A stretch of DNA of 64,000 bases, from the NCBI GenBank assembly GCA_017447185.1, contig JAFSOC010000041.1:1-64000 (forward strand). The letters are read 5' to 3'. The notes beneath the pieces are model-generated. The model had not been told where the DNA came from. It was given only the letters and a program-made list of their open reading frames with translations, and made no database searches. Each line of letters begins with the position of its first letter. Position 1 is the stretch's first letter. Shown piece after piece: positions 16,182-24,285 of this stretch. A program made the translations under genes and the position numbers. This DNA comes from Clostridia bacterium. GTDB lineage: Bacteria; Bacillota; Clostridia; Christensenellales; Aristaeellaceae.

Positions 16182-17231
16182 TTACTTTTCAGCGGTGGCG
16201 AAGTACACCAGGTCCCACAGATCCCGGCCCTGGGCGCGGCTCTTCAGGTTCACCTTGCCGTTGTTGCCGGCACCGGGGAAGTAGAGGACGGAGGAAACGC
16301 CGCCATCCAGGTTGTAGGCGAACTGTACACCCTTGGAAACCAGGTAATCCGCGAACTCCGGCATGGACAGGCCGCGGTTGCCGCCGATCTGGCCGGCGCT
16401 GGCAGCGATCAGGTAATGCAGCGGCCCGATCTGGCATAGGGCGATGCGCTGGGCGTCCTTCAGGGCGCGCATATCCATCCAGCTGCCGCCGAGGGCGGGC
16501 TCCCGGTCAACACCCTGGTAATCATAGATGGCTTCGCCGTTTTCCACGAGGATCGGACCGAAGGAGAAGATATCCATGACCTTTTTGCCTTCGAAGGTGT
16601 AGGGATCGTCCAGGTCGCCGGGCTCAGCGGCGTGGATGCCGTGGAAATCACCCCAGGCATCCACAATCAGGAGGTCCATCTTATACTTTCCCTTTTCATC
16701 CAGGGCGCTCTTGATCAGCTTGCCCTGGCGGAAGACCACACCGAAACCGTTCTTTTCGTTCCGGCTGTTGGCACCCCAGGAATCGCCGTCCACGGCGACC
16801 ACGGCGTTCAGCCGCTTTGCCAGGGTGACGATTTTGCCGGCACGCTTGGTGCTGACGAAATCGAAATTGTCATCAAAGGAAGCGGTACGCAGTTGGGAAG
16901 GATCGGAGATCGTAACATCCGCCACCCAGATGTCGGTGTGGGTCCAGCTGCCGTCCGGCCCCTTGTAAACGTCAGTATAGACGGTGGCACGGATGGTGCT
17001 GTCCTCATAGGTGTGCACCGAGTTGCCGTTGGCATCCTTCGTCTGGGAGAAGGCGGAGTTCTTCAACGCCGGGCCGGGCGTAAAGTCAATGGGCAGGGCA
17101 TAGTTCGGCAGATCCGGAACATCCTCGACCTCCACCGTTTCCGCCATCACAGCGGCGGGAACCAGCAGGAGCGCGAGCAGCGCTGCGATCAGGCGTACAG
17201 ACAGACGGTTTCCTTTGAAATGCTTCATCAC
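16182..17231 (-). CDS. Secreted phosphodiester glycosidase (NAGPA-like) family protein
   Basis: This 349-residue protein has a signal peptide (about 1-31, ending AVMA). The NAGPA/DUF2233-type domain shows VVAVDGDSW near residue 145, GFGVVFRQGK, FSFGPILVENG and the family hallmark NLDGGVSSVLYFPG near 310. The mammalian enzyme removes N-acetylglucosamine from a phosphodiester; bacterial members act on exopolysaccharide or wall glycan phosphodiesters. A teichoic-acid-like or exopolysaccharide substrate is plausible. Two ATGs are in tandem (17231 and 17228) behind AAGGAG at somewhat long spacing. It has its own consensus promoter. Confidence 0.85.
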   Translation of the reverse strand: MMKHFKGNRLSVRLIAALLALLLVPAAVMAETVEVEDVPDLPNYALPIDFTPGPALKNSAFSQTKDANGNSVHTYEDSTIRATVYTDVYKGPDGSWTHTDIWVADVTISDPSQLRTASFDDNFDFVSTKRAGKIVTLAKRLNAVVAVDGDSWGANSRNEKNGFGVVFRQGKLIKSALDEKGKYKMDLLIVDAWGDFHGIHAAEPGDLDDPYTFEGKKVMDIFSFGPILVENGEAIYDYQGVDREPALGGSWMDMRALKDAQRIALCQIGPLHYLIAASAGQIGGNRGLSMPEFADYLVSKGVQFAYNLDGGVSSVLYFPGAGNNGKVNLKSRAQGRDLWDLVYFATAEK

Positions 17232-17288
17232 TGGACATACTCCTTATTCAGTCATTATGGGCTGTTTTTTGTTGTAAGGGGTTAATTC

Positions 17289-17318
17289 ATTATAGAAAAA
17301 ACTCCTTCTGCTTGTCAA
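17289..17318 (-). promoter_or_regulatory. Consensus promoter of the phosphodiester glycosidase gene
   Basis: On the minus strand a perfect TTGACA (17318-17313), an 18-base spacer and a perfect TATAAT (17294-17289) lie between the P-type ATPase stop and the glycosidase start. The 5' untranslated region is about 50 bases. Confidence 0.88.
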
Positions 17319-17323
17319 ACGAA

Positions 17324-19747
17324 TCAGGCGCCCTTTTTCTTCCGAACCGGGATGGGCATTTCGTCCCAGTGCTTCTTTTTGAGGAAGGCAGCGGTGCCCA
17401 GCACGATGGCCGCACCCAGGGCGCAGAGGATGGCTACGGCGGCAAAGGCTTTGCCATCCAGCGGCACGAGTTCGAAGATCTTTCCGGTAACCAGCACCGC
17501 CAGTACGAAGAGCACGGCCATGGCAACCAGCAGGATCGTCCGGTTCCGGTTCAGGGGCATGCAGGTGCGCAGCAGCACGAGGAAGCCGACAAACCAGGCT
17601 ACCATCGTTGCGACGGTGCTGCACATTTCCTTGCTCCAGCCGAACTGCACCATGATCATCGCCAGCGCGGCGCACAGGGTGACCGCCACGCCGCCGGGCA
17701 GGGCCCGCATCAGCACCGTCCGCAGGAAGCTGCCGCGGATTCGCTCATGGCAGGGCTCCAACGCCAGGAAGAAGCCGGGAATGCCCACCGTGAGGCCGGA
17801 AACAAGGGTCAGATGAATCGGATGGAAGGGGTAGGACGCGGGCAGCAGCAGCGTCAGGATGCTGAGGAAGAGGCTGAAGAGCGTCTTGGTCAGGAACAGG
17901 CTGGCAGCCCGTGTAATATTGTTGATCACGCGGCGCCCTTCCAGCACAATCTCCGGCATGACGCTGAAATCGGAATCCAGCAGCGTCAGCTGCGCGGCGT
18001 GGCGGGCTGCGTCCGCACCGCCGGCCATGGCGATGGAGCAGTCCGCCGACTTCAGGGCGGGGATATCGTTCACGCCGTCGCCGGTCATGGCCACGTTATG
18101 GCCTTTCTCCTTCAGAGCGGCGACAAGTTCCTTTTTCTGCACCGGTGATACGCGGCCGAAAACGGTATAGCGTTCGCAGGCATCCGCGATGGCTTCCGGC
18201 GTATCCAGCGTGCGGGCATCCACCACCCGGTCCCAGCCTTCCAGGCCGGCATCACGGGCGATAACGGAAACTGTGTGCGGATTGTCACCGGAGATGACCT
18301 TGCATTCAACGCCCTGCTCCCGGAAGTACTGCAGGGTCTGCTGCGCGCCGGGGCGGATCTTGTCCGTCAGGGCGATGAGGCCGATGATCTCTGTAACCGG
18401 CGGCAGGTTTTCCGCGGAGACGATGCCCCGGGCACCGGCCAGCACAAGGATGCGCTTGCCTTCCGCGGCGAGGGATTCAATGCGGGAACGAAGCGCCGGG
18501 GGACAGTTATCGCCCAGCACATATTCCGGCGCGCCGAAGATCAGCGCAGTGCCGTCCGCAAAGGTGGCGGCGGATTTCTTGCGCTCCGAGGAGAAGGGAA
18601 GTACCGCTTTGGGCTTTTCCGTTCCGGGAGTGATCGAGGCGCGGAGGGTATCGAGGGTGGGACTGTGCTCGTCAAACACACCGAGGAAGCGGCTGATTGC
18701 CTGGCGCGTTTCATCCTCGGTGCGGTCCACCCCTTCGATCAGGGAGAGTTCCATTTCGCCGCTGGTGATGGTGCCGGTCTTGTCCAGGCAGAGGACATCG
18801 GCACGGGCGAGAGTCTCGATGCCGGCCAGCTCCTGCACCAGGGTGTGCCGGCTGCCGAGCTTGATGACACCGACGGCCATGGCAATGCTGGTGAGCAGGA
18901 TCAGCCCTTCCGGAATCATACCGATCATCGCAGCGACGGAATCCGGTACGGCGGTTTTTGCCAGTTCGACAAAGGGCAGGGGACTGGCGGTGAACCACTG
19001 GTTGAGGATGACCTGCTTCAGGAAGAGCAGAAGGCCGAGGGGCACCAGCAGCATCGTATCAAACTTGATCAGGCGGTTCAGTTCCTCCATCAGGCGGGAA
19101 CCGGGACGCGCGGTTTTCTTCGCTTCCTTGTTCAGGCGGCCGATATAGCTTTCATTGGCAACATAGACGAGCTGCGCCGTCATTTTGCCTTCCACCACGT
19201 AGGAACCGGAATACAGCCAGCTGTTGACCTGCTTCGGCACGGGGTCGCTTTCGCCGGTCAGCAGGGATTCCATGGCGGCGCCTTCGCCGGAAGTGATGAT
19301 GGCATCGGCCACAATCTGGTCCCCGGCGCGGAACACAGCAAGGTCGCCCTGCACCGTCTGCTCCGGCTTGAGGACGATTTCCTTCCCGCCGCGCAGTACG
19401 TGCACATCCGGCGCGTTCAGCAGCTGAAGTTCCTTAATCGTCTTCTGCGCGCGGTATTCCTGGATGGTACCGATCAGGATATTCGCGATGATGATCGCGA
19501 TGAACAGCATGTTCCGGTAGCTTCCGACCAGCAGCAGGCAGAAGGCCAGGCCGAAGTTCAGGAAGTTGAAGAAAGTGAAAATATTGTCAAAGAGAATCTT
19601 TTTCAGGGACTTTCCCTGGTCGTTATCGATAATATTGCCGCGGCCGGCGCGCATGCGCTCGTCTGCCTCTTCCGGAGTCAGTCCGCCTTCATCGGTGTAG
19701 GTAAAGTCTTCCGGCCACTGATCCGGCAGTTTCAGCTCGTTTTCCAT
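17324..19747 (-). CDS. P-type cation-transporting ATPase (CtpE-like)
   Basis: This 807-residue P-type ATPase has the TGESDPV actuator motif near residue 160, the phosphorylation motif DKTGTIT near 326, the hinge TGDGVNDIPALK, and about ten membrane helices. The membrane-4 motif is MIPEGLILLTS, as in CtpE-type ATPases, which points to calcium or a similar divalent cation rather than heavy metals (no CPC motif, no heavy-metal binding domain). The ATG at 19747 follows CGGAGGACCCG. The frame stays open upstream through the divergent exporter gene, but that extension is antisense to a real gene and is not coding. Ion identity is unproven. Confidence 0.92.
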   Translation of the reverse strand: MENELKLPDQWPEDFTYTDEGGLTPEEADERMRAGRGNIIDNDQGKSLKKILFDNIFTFFNFLNFGLAFCLLLVGSYRNMLFIAIIIANILIGTIQEYRAQKTIKELQLLNAPDVHVLRGGKEIVLKPEQTVQGDLAVFRAGDQIVADAIITSGEGAAMESLLTGESDPVPKQVNSWLYSGSYVVEGKMTAQLVYVANESYIGRLNKEAKKTARPGSRLMEELNRLIKFDTMLLVPLGLLLFLKQVILNQWFTASPLPFVELAKTAVPDSVAAMIGMIPEGLILLTSIAMAVGVIKLGSRHTLVQELAGIETLARADVLCLDKTGTITSGEMELSLIEGVDRTEDETRQAISRFLGVFDEHSPTLDTLRASITPGTEKPKAVLPFSSERKKSAATFADGTALIFGAPEYVLGDNCPPALRSRIESLAAEGKRILVLAGARGIVSAENLPPVTEIIGLIALTDKIRPGAQQTLQYFREQGVECKVISGDNPHTVSVIARDAGLEGWDRVVDARTLDTPEAIADACERYTVFGRVSPVQKKELVAALKEKGHNVAMTGDGVNDIPALKSADCSIAMAGGADAARHAAQLTLLDSDFSVMPEIVLEGRRVINNITRAASLFLTKTLFSLFLSILTLLLPASYPFHPIHLTLVSGLTVGIPGFFLALEPCHERIRGSFLRTVLMRALPGGVAVTLCAALAMIMVQFGWSKEMCSTVATMVAWFVGFLVLLRTCMPLNRNRTILLVAMAVLFVLAVLVTGKIFELVPLDGKAFAAVAILCALGAAIVLGTAAFLKKKHWDEMPIPVRKKKGA

Positions 19748-19789
19748 TCGGGTCCTCCGATCAAAATCCGTGGATAAAGCATACAGTCC

Positions 19790-19818
19790 ATTATATACCG
19801 CGGGAGGCATTTTGAAAA
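19790..19818 (-). promoter_or_regulatory. Promoter of the P-type ATPase gene
   Basis: On the minus strand TTTTCA (19818-19813), a 17-base spacer and TATAAT (19795-19790). The -10 box is perfect and the -35 box is moderate. It is back to back with the exporter promoter starting at 19832. Confidence 0.65.
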
Positions 19819-19831
19819 GGTTTACAGGCGG

Positions 19832-19860
19832 TTGCCTTCCGCCGGAAAGCGTGATATGCT
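19832..19860 (+). promoter_or_regulatory. Candidate promoter of the ABC exporter gene
   Basis: TTGCCT (19832-19837), a 17-base spacer and TATGCT (19855-19860). It lies 34 bases before the chosen ATG at 19895, so starts further upstream in this frame would lie within or before the promoter. Confidence 0.55.
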
Positions 19861-19894
19861 GAAGCGGAAGGAAAAAGCAGAGGGGGCCGGGAAG

Positions 19895-21688
19895 ATGTCG
19901 CAACGGGGTGGCAGCAATTCCCCCGAAGAGGGTAAGAAACGCAGCGGAAAGGAAACAGCCGGCCTGGTCCGCCGCTTTATCCACTATTACAAACCGCATA
20001 AGAAGCTTTTCTTCATGGATATGGGCGCATCCGTGCTGGTGTCGCTGATCGGCGTCGTTTATCCGATCATCACCCGGACCATGCTGAACACACTGATCCC
20101 GGAGAAAAACTACCGGATGATTGTGATCCTCGGTGTGACGCTGCTGGCACTCTATTTTGCCAAGATGATGCTGAACTACTTTATCCAGTACAAGGGACAT
20201 ATGATGGGCGTTTACATGCAGGCACAGATGCGCAGCGACATGTTTGACCACCTGGAGAAGCTGCCCTACAGCTTCTATGACCATCATGAGACCGGGAAGA
20301 TCATGAGCCGCATGACAAACGACCTGTTCGATGTCAGCGAGCTGGCGCACCATGGCCCGGAGAATATTATCATCTCCGTCCTGAGCATTGTGATTTCCTT
20401 TACCTACCTGATGTCCATCAACGTCTGGCTGACGCTGATCATCTTCGCGTGCGTGCCGTTTCTCGTGGTCATCTCCTGGTCCCTGCGGAAGAAAATGCGC
20501 AAGGCCTTCCGGGATACCCGCAGCGCCATGGCCGATATCAACGCCAGCCTGGAGAACAGCATCAGCGGGATCCGGGTCACCAAGGCCTTCACCAACGCGG
20601 ACAAGGAAAGGGAAAAGTTTGAGGAAGGCAACCGGAAGTTCAAAATCGCCCGGAAGGATTCCTACAGCGCCATGGGCCGCTTCCACAGCGGCAACACCTT
20701 CGTTACGGATGTGTTCAACGTGGTCGTTCTGATCGCCGGCGGCTTCTTCCTTTACAACGGCCAGATCCAGTTCGGCGATTATTCTGCCTTTATCGTTTCC
20801 ATCAACATGTTCATCGGCCCGGTGATGACCCTGATCAATTTCATGGAAAGCTTTGAGAACGGGGTCACCGGTTTCGAACGCTTCTGTGAGATTATGGACG
20901 CGGAACCGGAACGGGATGCGGAATGCGCCGAACCGGCCGGACAGCTGGAAGGGCATATCGAATTCAGGGACGTCAGCTATGCCTATGACGACGACAAGCG
21001 GGTGCTGCGCCATGTGAGCCTGGATATCGGAAAGGGAAAGAAGTTCGCACTGGTCGGGCCTTCCGGCGGCGGCAAGACCACCATCTGCCACCTGATTCCG
21101 CATTTCTACGATGTGGTCAGCGGGGAAATCCTGCTGGACGGGCGGGAGATCCATACCCTGACGCTGGAGAGCCTGCGGAAGAACATCGGTATTGTGCAGC
21201 AGGATATCTACCTCTTCAACGATACCATGCGGGAGAATATCCGCTACGGCAAGCCGGACGCCACGGAGGAGGAAATCATCGAGGCGGCGAAGCGCGCCAA
21301 TATCCATGACTATATTATGACGCTGCCCTCCGGATACGATACGAACATCGGCGAGCGGGGCGTACGCCTCAGCGGCGGACAGAAGCAGCGGCTGAGCATT
21401 GCCCGGGTGTTCCTGAAGAACCCGCCGATCCTGATCCTGGACGAGGCCACCAGTGCCCTGGACAACACCACAGAGATCCTGATCCAGAACGCCCTGGATG
21501 AGCTGTGCGTCGGAAGGACCACCCTGGTGGTGGCCCACCGGCTGAGCACGATCAAGAACGCGGACGAGATTGCCGTCGTGGATGACGGGCGGATTATTGA
21601 GCAGGGGAGCCATGAGGAGCTGATCCGCCAGGACGGCGTATACCGCAAGCTTTACGACCTGCAATTCCGGGATCAGGACACGCTGTAA
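19895..21688 (+). CDS. ABC exporter half-transporter (fused permease and ATPase)
   Basis: This 597-residue protein has a six-helix exporter domain (about 30-330) and an ATP-binding domain (about 350-595). Walker A is GPSGGGKTT near 388, the Q-loop follows, the signature is LSGGQKQR near 492 and Walker B is ILILDEATSALD near 513, with the H-switch in VVAHRLST. It has the architecture of MsbA/LmrA/BmrA-type multidrug or lipid exporters and would work as a homodimer, since no second half-transporter is adjacent. Substrate is unknown. The frame extends upstream to 19832, but the promoter position and the start region AGAGGGGGCCGGGAAG favour the ATG at 19895. Confidence 0.92.
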   Translation: MSQRGGSNSPEEGKKRSGKETAGLVRRFIHYYKPHKKLFFMDMGASVLVSLIGVVYPIITRTMLNTLIPEKNYRMIVILGVTLLALYFAKMMLNYFIQYKGHMMGVYMQAQMRSDMFDHLEKLPYSFYDHHETGKIMSRMTNDLFDVSELAHHGPENIIISVLSIVISFTYLMSINVWLTLIIFACVPFLVVISWSLRKKMRKAFRDTRSAMADINASLENSISGIRVTKAFTNADKEREKFEEGNRKFKIARKDSYSAMGRFHSGNTFVTDVFNVVVLIAGGFFLYNGQIQFGDYSAFIVSINMFIGPVMTLINFMESFENGVTGFERFCEIMDAEPERDAECAEPAGQLEGHIEFRDVSYAYDDDKRVLRHVSLDIGKGKKFALVGPSGGGKTTICHLIPHFYDVVSGEILLDGREIHTLTLESLRKNIGIVQQDIYLFNDTMRENIRYGKPDATEEEIIEAAKRANIHDYIMTLPSGYDTNIGERGVRLSGGQKQRLSIARVFLKNPPILILDEATSALDNTTEILIQNALDELCVGRTTLVVAHRLSTIKNADEIAVVDDGRIIEQGSHEELIRQDGVYRKLYDLQFRDQDTL

Positions 21689-21696
21689 AAAAGTGC

Positions 21697-21725
21697 TTGC
21701 TTTTTCATAACCGATATGATAATAT
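21697..21725 (+). promoter_or_regulatory. Candidate promoter of the tRNA-Thr gene
   Basis: TTGCTT (21697-21702), a 17-base spacer and TAATAT (21720-21725) lie just after the exporter stop. Overlapping TATGAT and GATAAT boxes make the exact -10 uncertain. No protein gene follows on this strand for 1.7 kb, so the promoter serves the tRNA. Confidence 0.55.
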
Positions 21726-21730
21726 ACGTT

Positions 21731-21748
21731 CGTTGTCGAAAGACAACG
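21731..21748 (+). other. GAAA-capped hairpin in the tRNA-Thr 5' leader
   Basis: CGTTGTC (21731-21737) pairs perfectly with GACAACG (21742-21748) around a GAAA tetraloop. It ends one base before the mature tRNA, so the precursor transcript carries a stable hairpin right at the RNase P site. Confidence 0.7.
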
Positions 21749-21749
21749 C

Positions 21750-21825
<76 letters not shown>

Positions 21826-21939
21826 TGAACTCTGAAGGACGTTGTATCAATGGCTTTCGGGGTTTTTTTGTTGCCGTTTTTGAGGCGACCGTCCTTTTGT
21901 GTTTTCGGGCTGCTTCGGGGTTCCCCGGCGAAGGCCCGG

Positions 21940-23169
21940 TCATGCATTGGCTGCCAGGTATTCCTGCATTCTCTGGAATACCTTTTTTGTAAAGGCTACC
22001 GCATCGACGACCGTCCTGGGGCCGGAAACGATGTCGCCGGCGGCAAAGACGCCGGGGGTATCCGTCTCGCCCCATTCGTTTACATCCAGCAGTCCCCGCT
22101 GCGTCAGTTTGACGCCGGCGATCCGCATATCCGCGCCCGGTCCCTGGCCGATGGCGATGATGACGGAATCCGCCGGGACATCGAATATCTGCGAGTAATC
22201 CTCTTCAAAAGCGACGGTTCCGTCTTCTTTTTCCACGCGGTTCACATGTACACACCGCACGGCGTCCGGAAGAATGCGAACCGTCTGCGCATAGTGAATG
22301 AATTCAACGCCGTCGATCTCGGCCATTTCGATCTCATCGGAATTGGCTGTCATGTCGTTTTCGCCCATGTAATGCAGGATGGTAACATGCGCGTGGCTGC
22401 GGCGGATGGCCGTTCTCGCCGCGTCGATGGCCACATTGCCCGCCCCGACAATGGCAACCCGGTTTCCCAGCTTAAAGGCTTCGGGCGTTTTCAGATAGTC
22501 CACGGCAAAGTGAACGTGTCCCAGCGTTTCCCCGATCAGGCCCAGCTTCCGGGGTCTTCCGGTACCGGTTGAAATAAACACAGCCTTGTAGCCGTCCGGG
22601 AAGAGGTCCTCGATCATGATGTTGCTGCCGATTCTCGTATTCGGCCGCAGGCGCAGACCCAGGCGCAGCATGATGTCCTTATACAGGTCCAGAAGCTCCC
22701 GGTTCAGGCGGAACGGGGGGATCCCGTACCGCAGCACGCCGCCGATATTATCCTGGGCCTCAAACATGGTCACGTCATACCCGGACAGAAGCAAGAGGAG
22801 CGACATGGTGATTCCGGCGGGGCCGGAACCCGCAACCGCGACCTTGATCCCGTTTTTTTCGATCTCCGGAATCTCCGATGTCTCAAGATAAAATCTCGAA
22901 ATATATTCCTCAACACGGTAGAACTGTATCGGTTCTCCCTTTTTTCCCAGCACACAGTGGCCTGTGCAGTTCCTTTCATGGGGACATATGACGGAAGTCA
23001 CGGCGGAAAGAGGATTGTTCATAAAGAGAACTTCTCCTGCTTTTTTGATCTCCCCGTTCAGGAACAACTCCATCACCCTCGGCACATCCGTCGATACAGG
23101 ACAGTGCATGGAGCACTGGGCCTTTTTACATTTCAGACACTTTACCGCTTCCTGCTTGATTGACGACAT
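21940..23169 (-). CDS. GltD-like FAD/NAD(P) oxidoreductase with N-terminal iron-sulfur domain
   Basis: This 409-residue protein has a Cys-rich amino end of the dihydropyrimidine dehydrogenase/GltD type (CLKCKKAQCSMHCPV and CPHERNCTGHC), expected to hold two [4Fe-4S] clusters. An FAD-binding GSGPAG follows at about 117 and an NAD(P)-binding VGAGNVA at about 240. The end carries GVFAAGDIVSGPRTVVDA. Such subunits pass electrons from NAD(P)H to a partner, for example glutamate synthase GltB or ferredoxin in NfnB. No gltB or nfnA is adjacent, so the partner is unknown. The ATG follows AAGGAGGATGCTTTC. Confidence 0.88.
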   Translation of the reverse strand: MSSIKQEAVKCLKCKKAQCSMHCPVSTDVPRVMELFLNGEIKKAGEVLFMNNPLSAVTSVICPHERNCTGHCVLGKKGEPIQFYRVEEYISRFYLETSEIPEIEKNGIKVAVAGSGPAGITMSLLLLLSGYDVTMFEAQDNIGGVLRYGIPPFRLNRELLDLYKDIMLRLGLRLRPNTRIGSNIMIEDLFPDGYKAVFISTGTGRPRKLGLIGETLGHVHFAVDYLKTPEAFKLGNRVAIVGAGNVAIDAARTAIRRSHAHVTILHYMGENDMTANSDEIEMAEIDGVEFIHYAQTVRILPDAVRCVHVNRVEKEDGTVAFEEDYSQIFDVPADSVIIAIGQGPGADMRIAGVKLTQRGLLDVNEWGETDTPGVFAAGDIVSGPRTVVDAVAFTKKVFQRMQEYLAANA

Positions 23170-23485
23170 GAAAGCATCCTCCTTAGCTGTATTACACCCC
23201 GTTTCCAGGTTTTTCTATCCCAATATAAGCGTACAGTTTTATCTACGACACTGTCAAGGGGTGTTCCAGATTGTCAACCGGCACAAGGGAACAGTCCTCT
23301 GTATCTGCAGGTACATGACGCAATACAGCATCTGCAAAAGAAGAAAGAAACGCGAAGAGTGATATGGAGGAAATAAAAAAGGCATGTCTAACAAAGGATG
23401 TGGGGAGCCACAGATCTTTTTTCATCCTGCCTGATCGATTATAATGGATTACAACAGAAACCGAAGAGGGGGAGGGAATTCGCAT
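23170..23485. other. Intergenic region between divergent genes
   Basis: This 316-base gap holds no convincing gene. On the minus strand a perfect TTGACA (23258-23253) has only TACGCT at 18 bases, or TATATT at 24, so the oxidoreductase promoter is unclear. On the plus strand TATAAT occurs at 23440-23445 with a T-rich, non-consensus -35 region; it could drive the small membrane protein at 23486. Confidence 0.5.
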
Positions 23486-23890
23486 ATGGAATGGACGGCT
23501 GCATTGCAGGCTGCGCTGTGGGTATGGTTCCTCGGCTGTACGGTATCGTACAGGCTCGGGAAGAAATTCCTGGTGGAAGGTATGGGCGTCAAAAGCGCGG
23601 AGTTCATCATGCTCTGCGTTTATACAGCTGCCCTGGTGGCCTATTACTGTTTCCGTCCGGCAGGGAAGTGGATCCTGCTGGGGGTGCTGATCTTCTGGCT
23701 GGTTGTTGAGTTTTTCTGTCACTGGTATTTCACGATCTTCGGTGCCAGTGAACAAAAGCTGAAGGGATATAACGACTGCTTCCGGAACACATACCGGATT
23801 TTCCCGATGAGCGAAACGCGGCTGATTCCGGACCTGTATCATATTGTGCAGCATCTGCTGATCCTGGCGAATATCCTGGTGCTGATCTGA
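23486..23890 (+). CDS. Small integral membrane protein of unknown function
   Basis: This 134-residue protein has three or four hydrophobic helices (about 5-20, 38-58, 62-85 and 118-134). The amino end, MEWTAALQAALWVW, could be an uncleaved anchor. The middle contains the aromatic segment FFCHWYFTIFG. I do not recognise a family. The ATG at 23486 follows GGGGGAGGGAATTCGCAT; an in-frame ATG at 23444 lies next to the candidate -10 box and is less likely. It converges on an ACT-domain gene, with a shared hairpin between them. Confidence 0.7.
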   Translation: MEWTAALQAALWVWFLGCTVSYRLGKKFLVEGMGVKSAEFIMLCVYTAALVAYYCFRPAGKWILLGVLIFWLVVEFFCHWYFTIFGASEQKLKGYNDCFRNTYRIFPMSETRLIPDLYHIVQHLLILANILVLI

Positions 23891-23918
23891 AAAAAAGAAC
23901 CGGATTATACGATCCGGT
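23890..23918 (-). terminator. Terminator of the ACT-domain gene, overlapping its stop codon
   Basis: On the minus strand ACCGGAT (23918-23912) pairs with ATCCGGT (23905-23899), followed by TCTTTTTTT (complement of 23890-23898). The stop codon of the ACT gene (23907-23905) lies in the loop and start of the 3' arm. The plus strand has no T tract after the hairpin, so it is mainly a minus-strand terminator. Confidence 0.75.
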
Positions 23919-24270
23919 ATCCTTCCGCGGCCAGGATGTCCAGCGCCCGGTCAAAATTCTCTTCTTTTACAAGAATATAGTCCGTATTGAATGTGGAAAC
24001 GGCAAAAATTCCGATGCCCTGCGCTGCAAGGATGCCGGATATTCCGGACAGGATTCCCACCAGTGAAAAGTCCAGGACGCCCTGGATCCGGAATGCCTTC
24101 CATCCGTCCTCCCGTTCAGTGGTGCGGGCGGGGGTATCCTCCGTCCGGCAGACCAGGGACAGTTCCTCATCCGTTTTCCCGATGAAAAAAAATTCGGACG
24201 ATGTATTGATCTCCTCCCACGAGGCGACTTTGCACACGGTGAGGGAGTATGCCAGCTTTTTCAGTTCCAT
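23905..24270 (-). CDS. ACT-domain (CASTOR-like) regulatory protein
   Basis: This 121-residue protein resembles the paired ACT/CASTOR-like proteins: FFFIGKTDEELSLVC in the first half, then GWKAFRIQGVLDFSLVGILSGISGILAAQGIGIFAVSTFNTDYILVKEEN-like content (residues about 60-105), the ACT amino-acid-binding pattern with the conserved glycine loop after VLDFS. ACT modules bind small ligands, typically amino acids. It has no catalytic domain. The ATG follows CGGAGAAGTT and begins 15 bases after the GGDEF gene stop, so the two are probably cotranscribed, raising the possibility that an amino acid signal is linked to the cyclase. The ligand is unknown. Confidence 0.8.
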   Translation of the reverse strand: MELKKLAYSLTVCKVASWEEINTSSEFFFIGKTDEELSLVCRTEDTPARTTEREDGWKAFRIQGVLDFSLVGILSGISGILAAQGIGIFAVSTFNTDYILVKEENFDRALDILAAEGYRIV

Positions 24271-24285
24271 AACTTCTCCGGGCCC

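Noticed and set aside
18275-19777. Open frame of 500 codons on the plus strand within the P-type ATPase gene.
   Set aside because: No ribosome site or motif; it is the reverse reading of a clear ATPase.
19748-21664. Upstream extension of the P-type ATPase frame to 1446 codons.
   Set aside because: The extension runs antisense through the ABC exporter. A good ribosome site and promoter support the start at 19747.
23253-23258. Perfect TTGACA on the minus strand before the GltD-like gene.
   Set aside because: No acceptable -10 box lies 16-18 bases away, so it was not called as a promoter.
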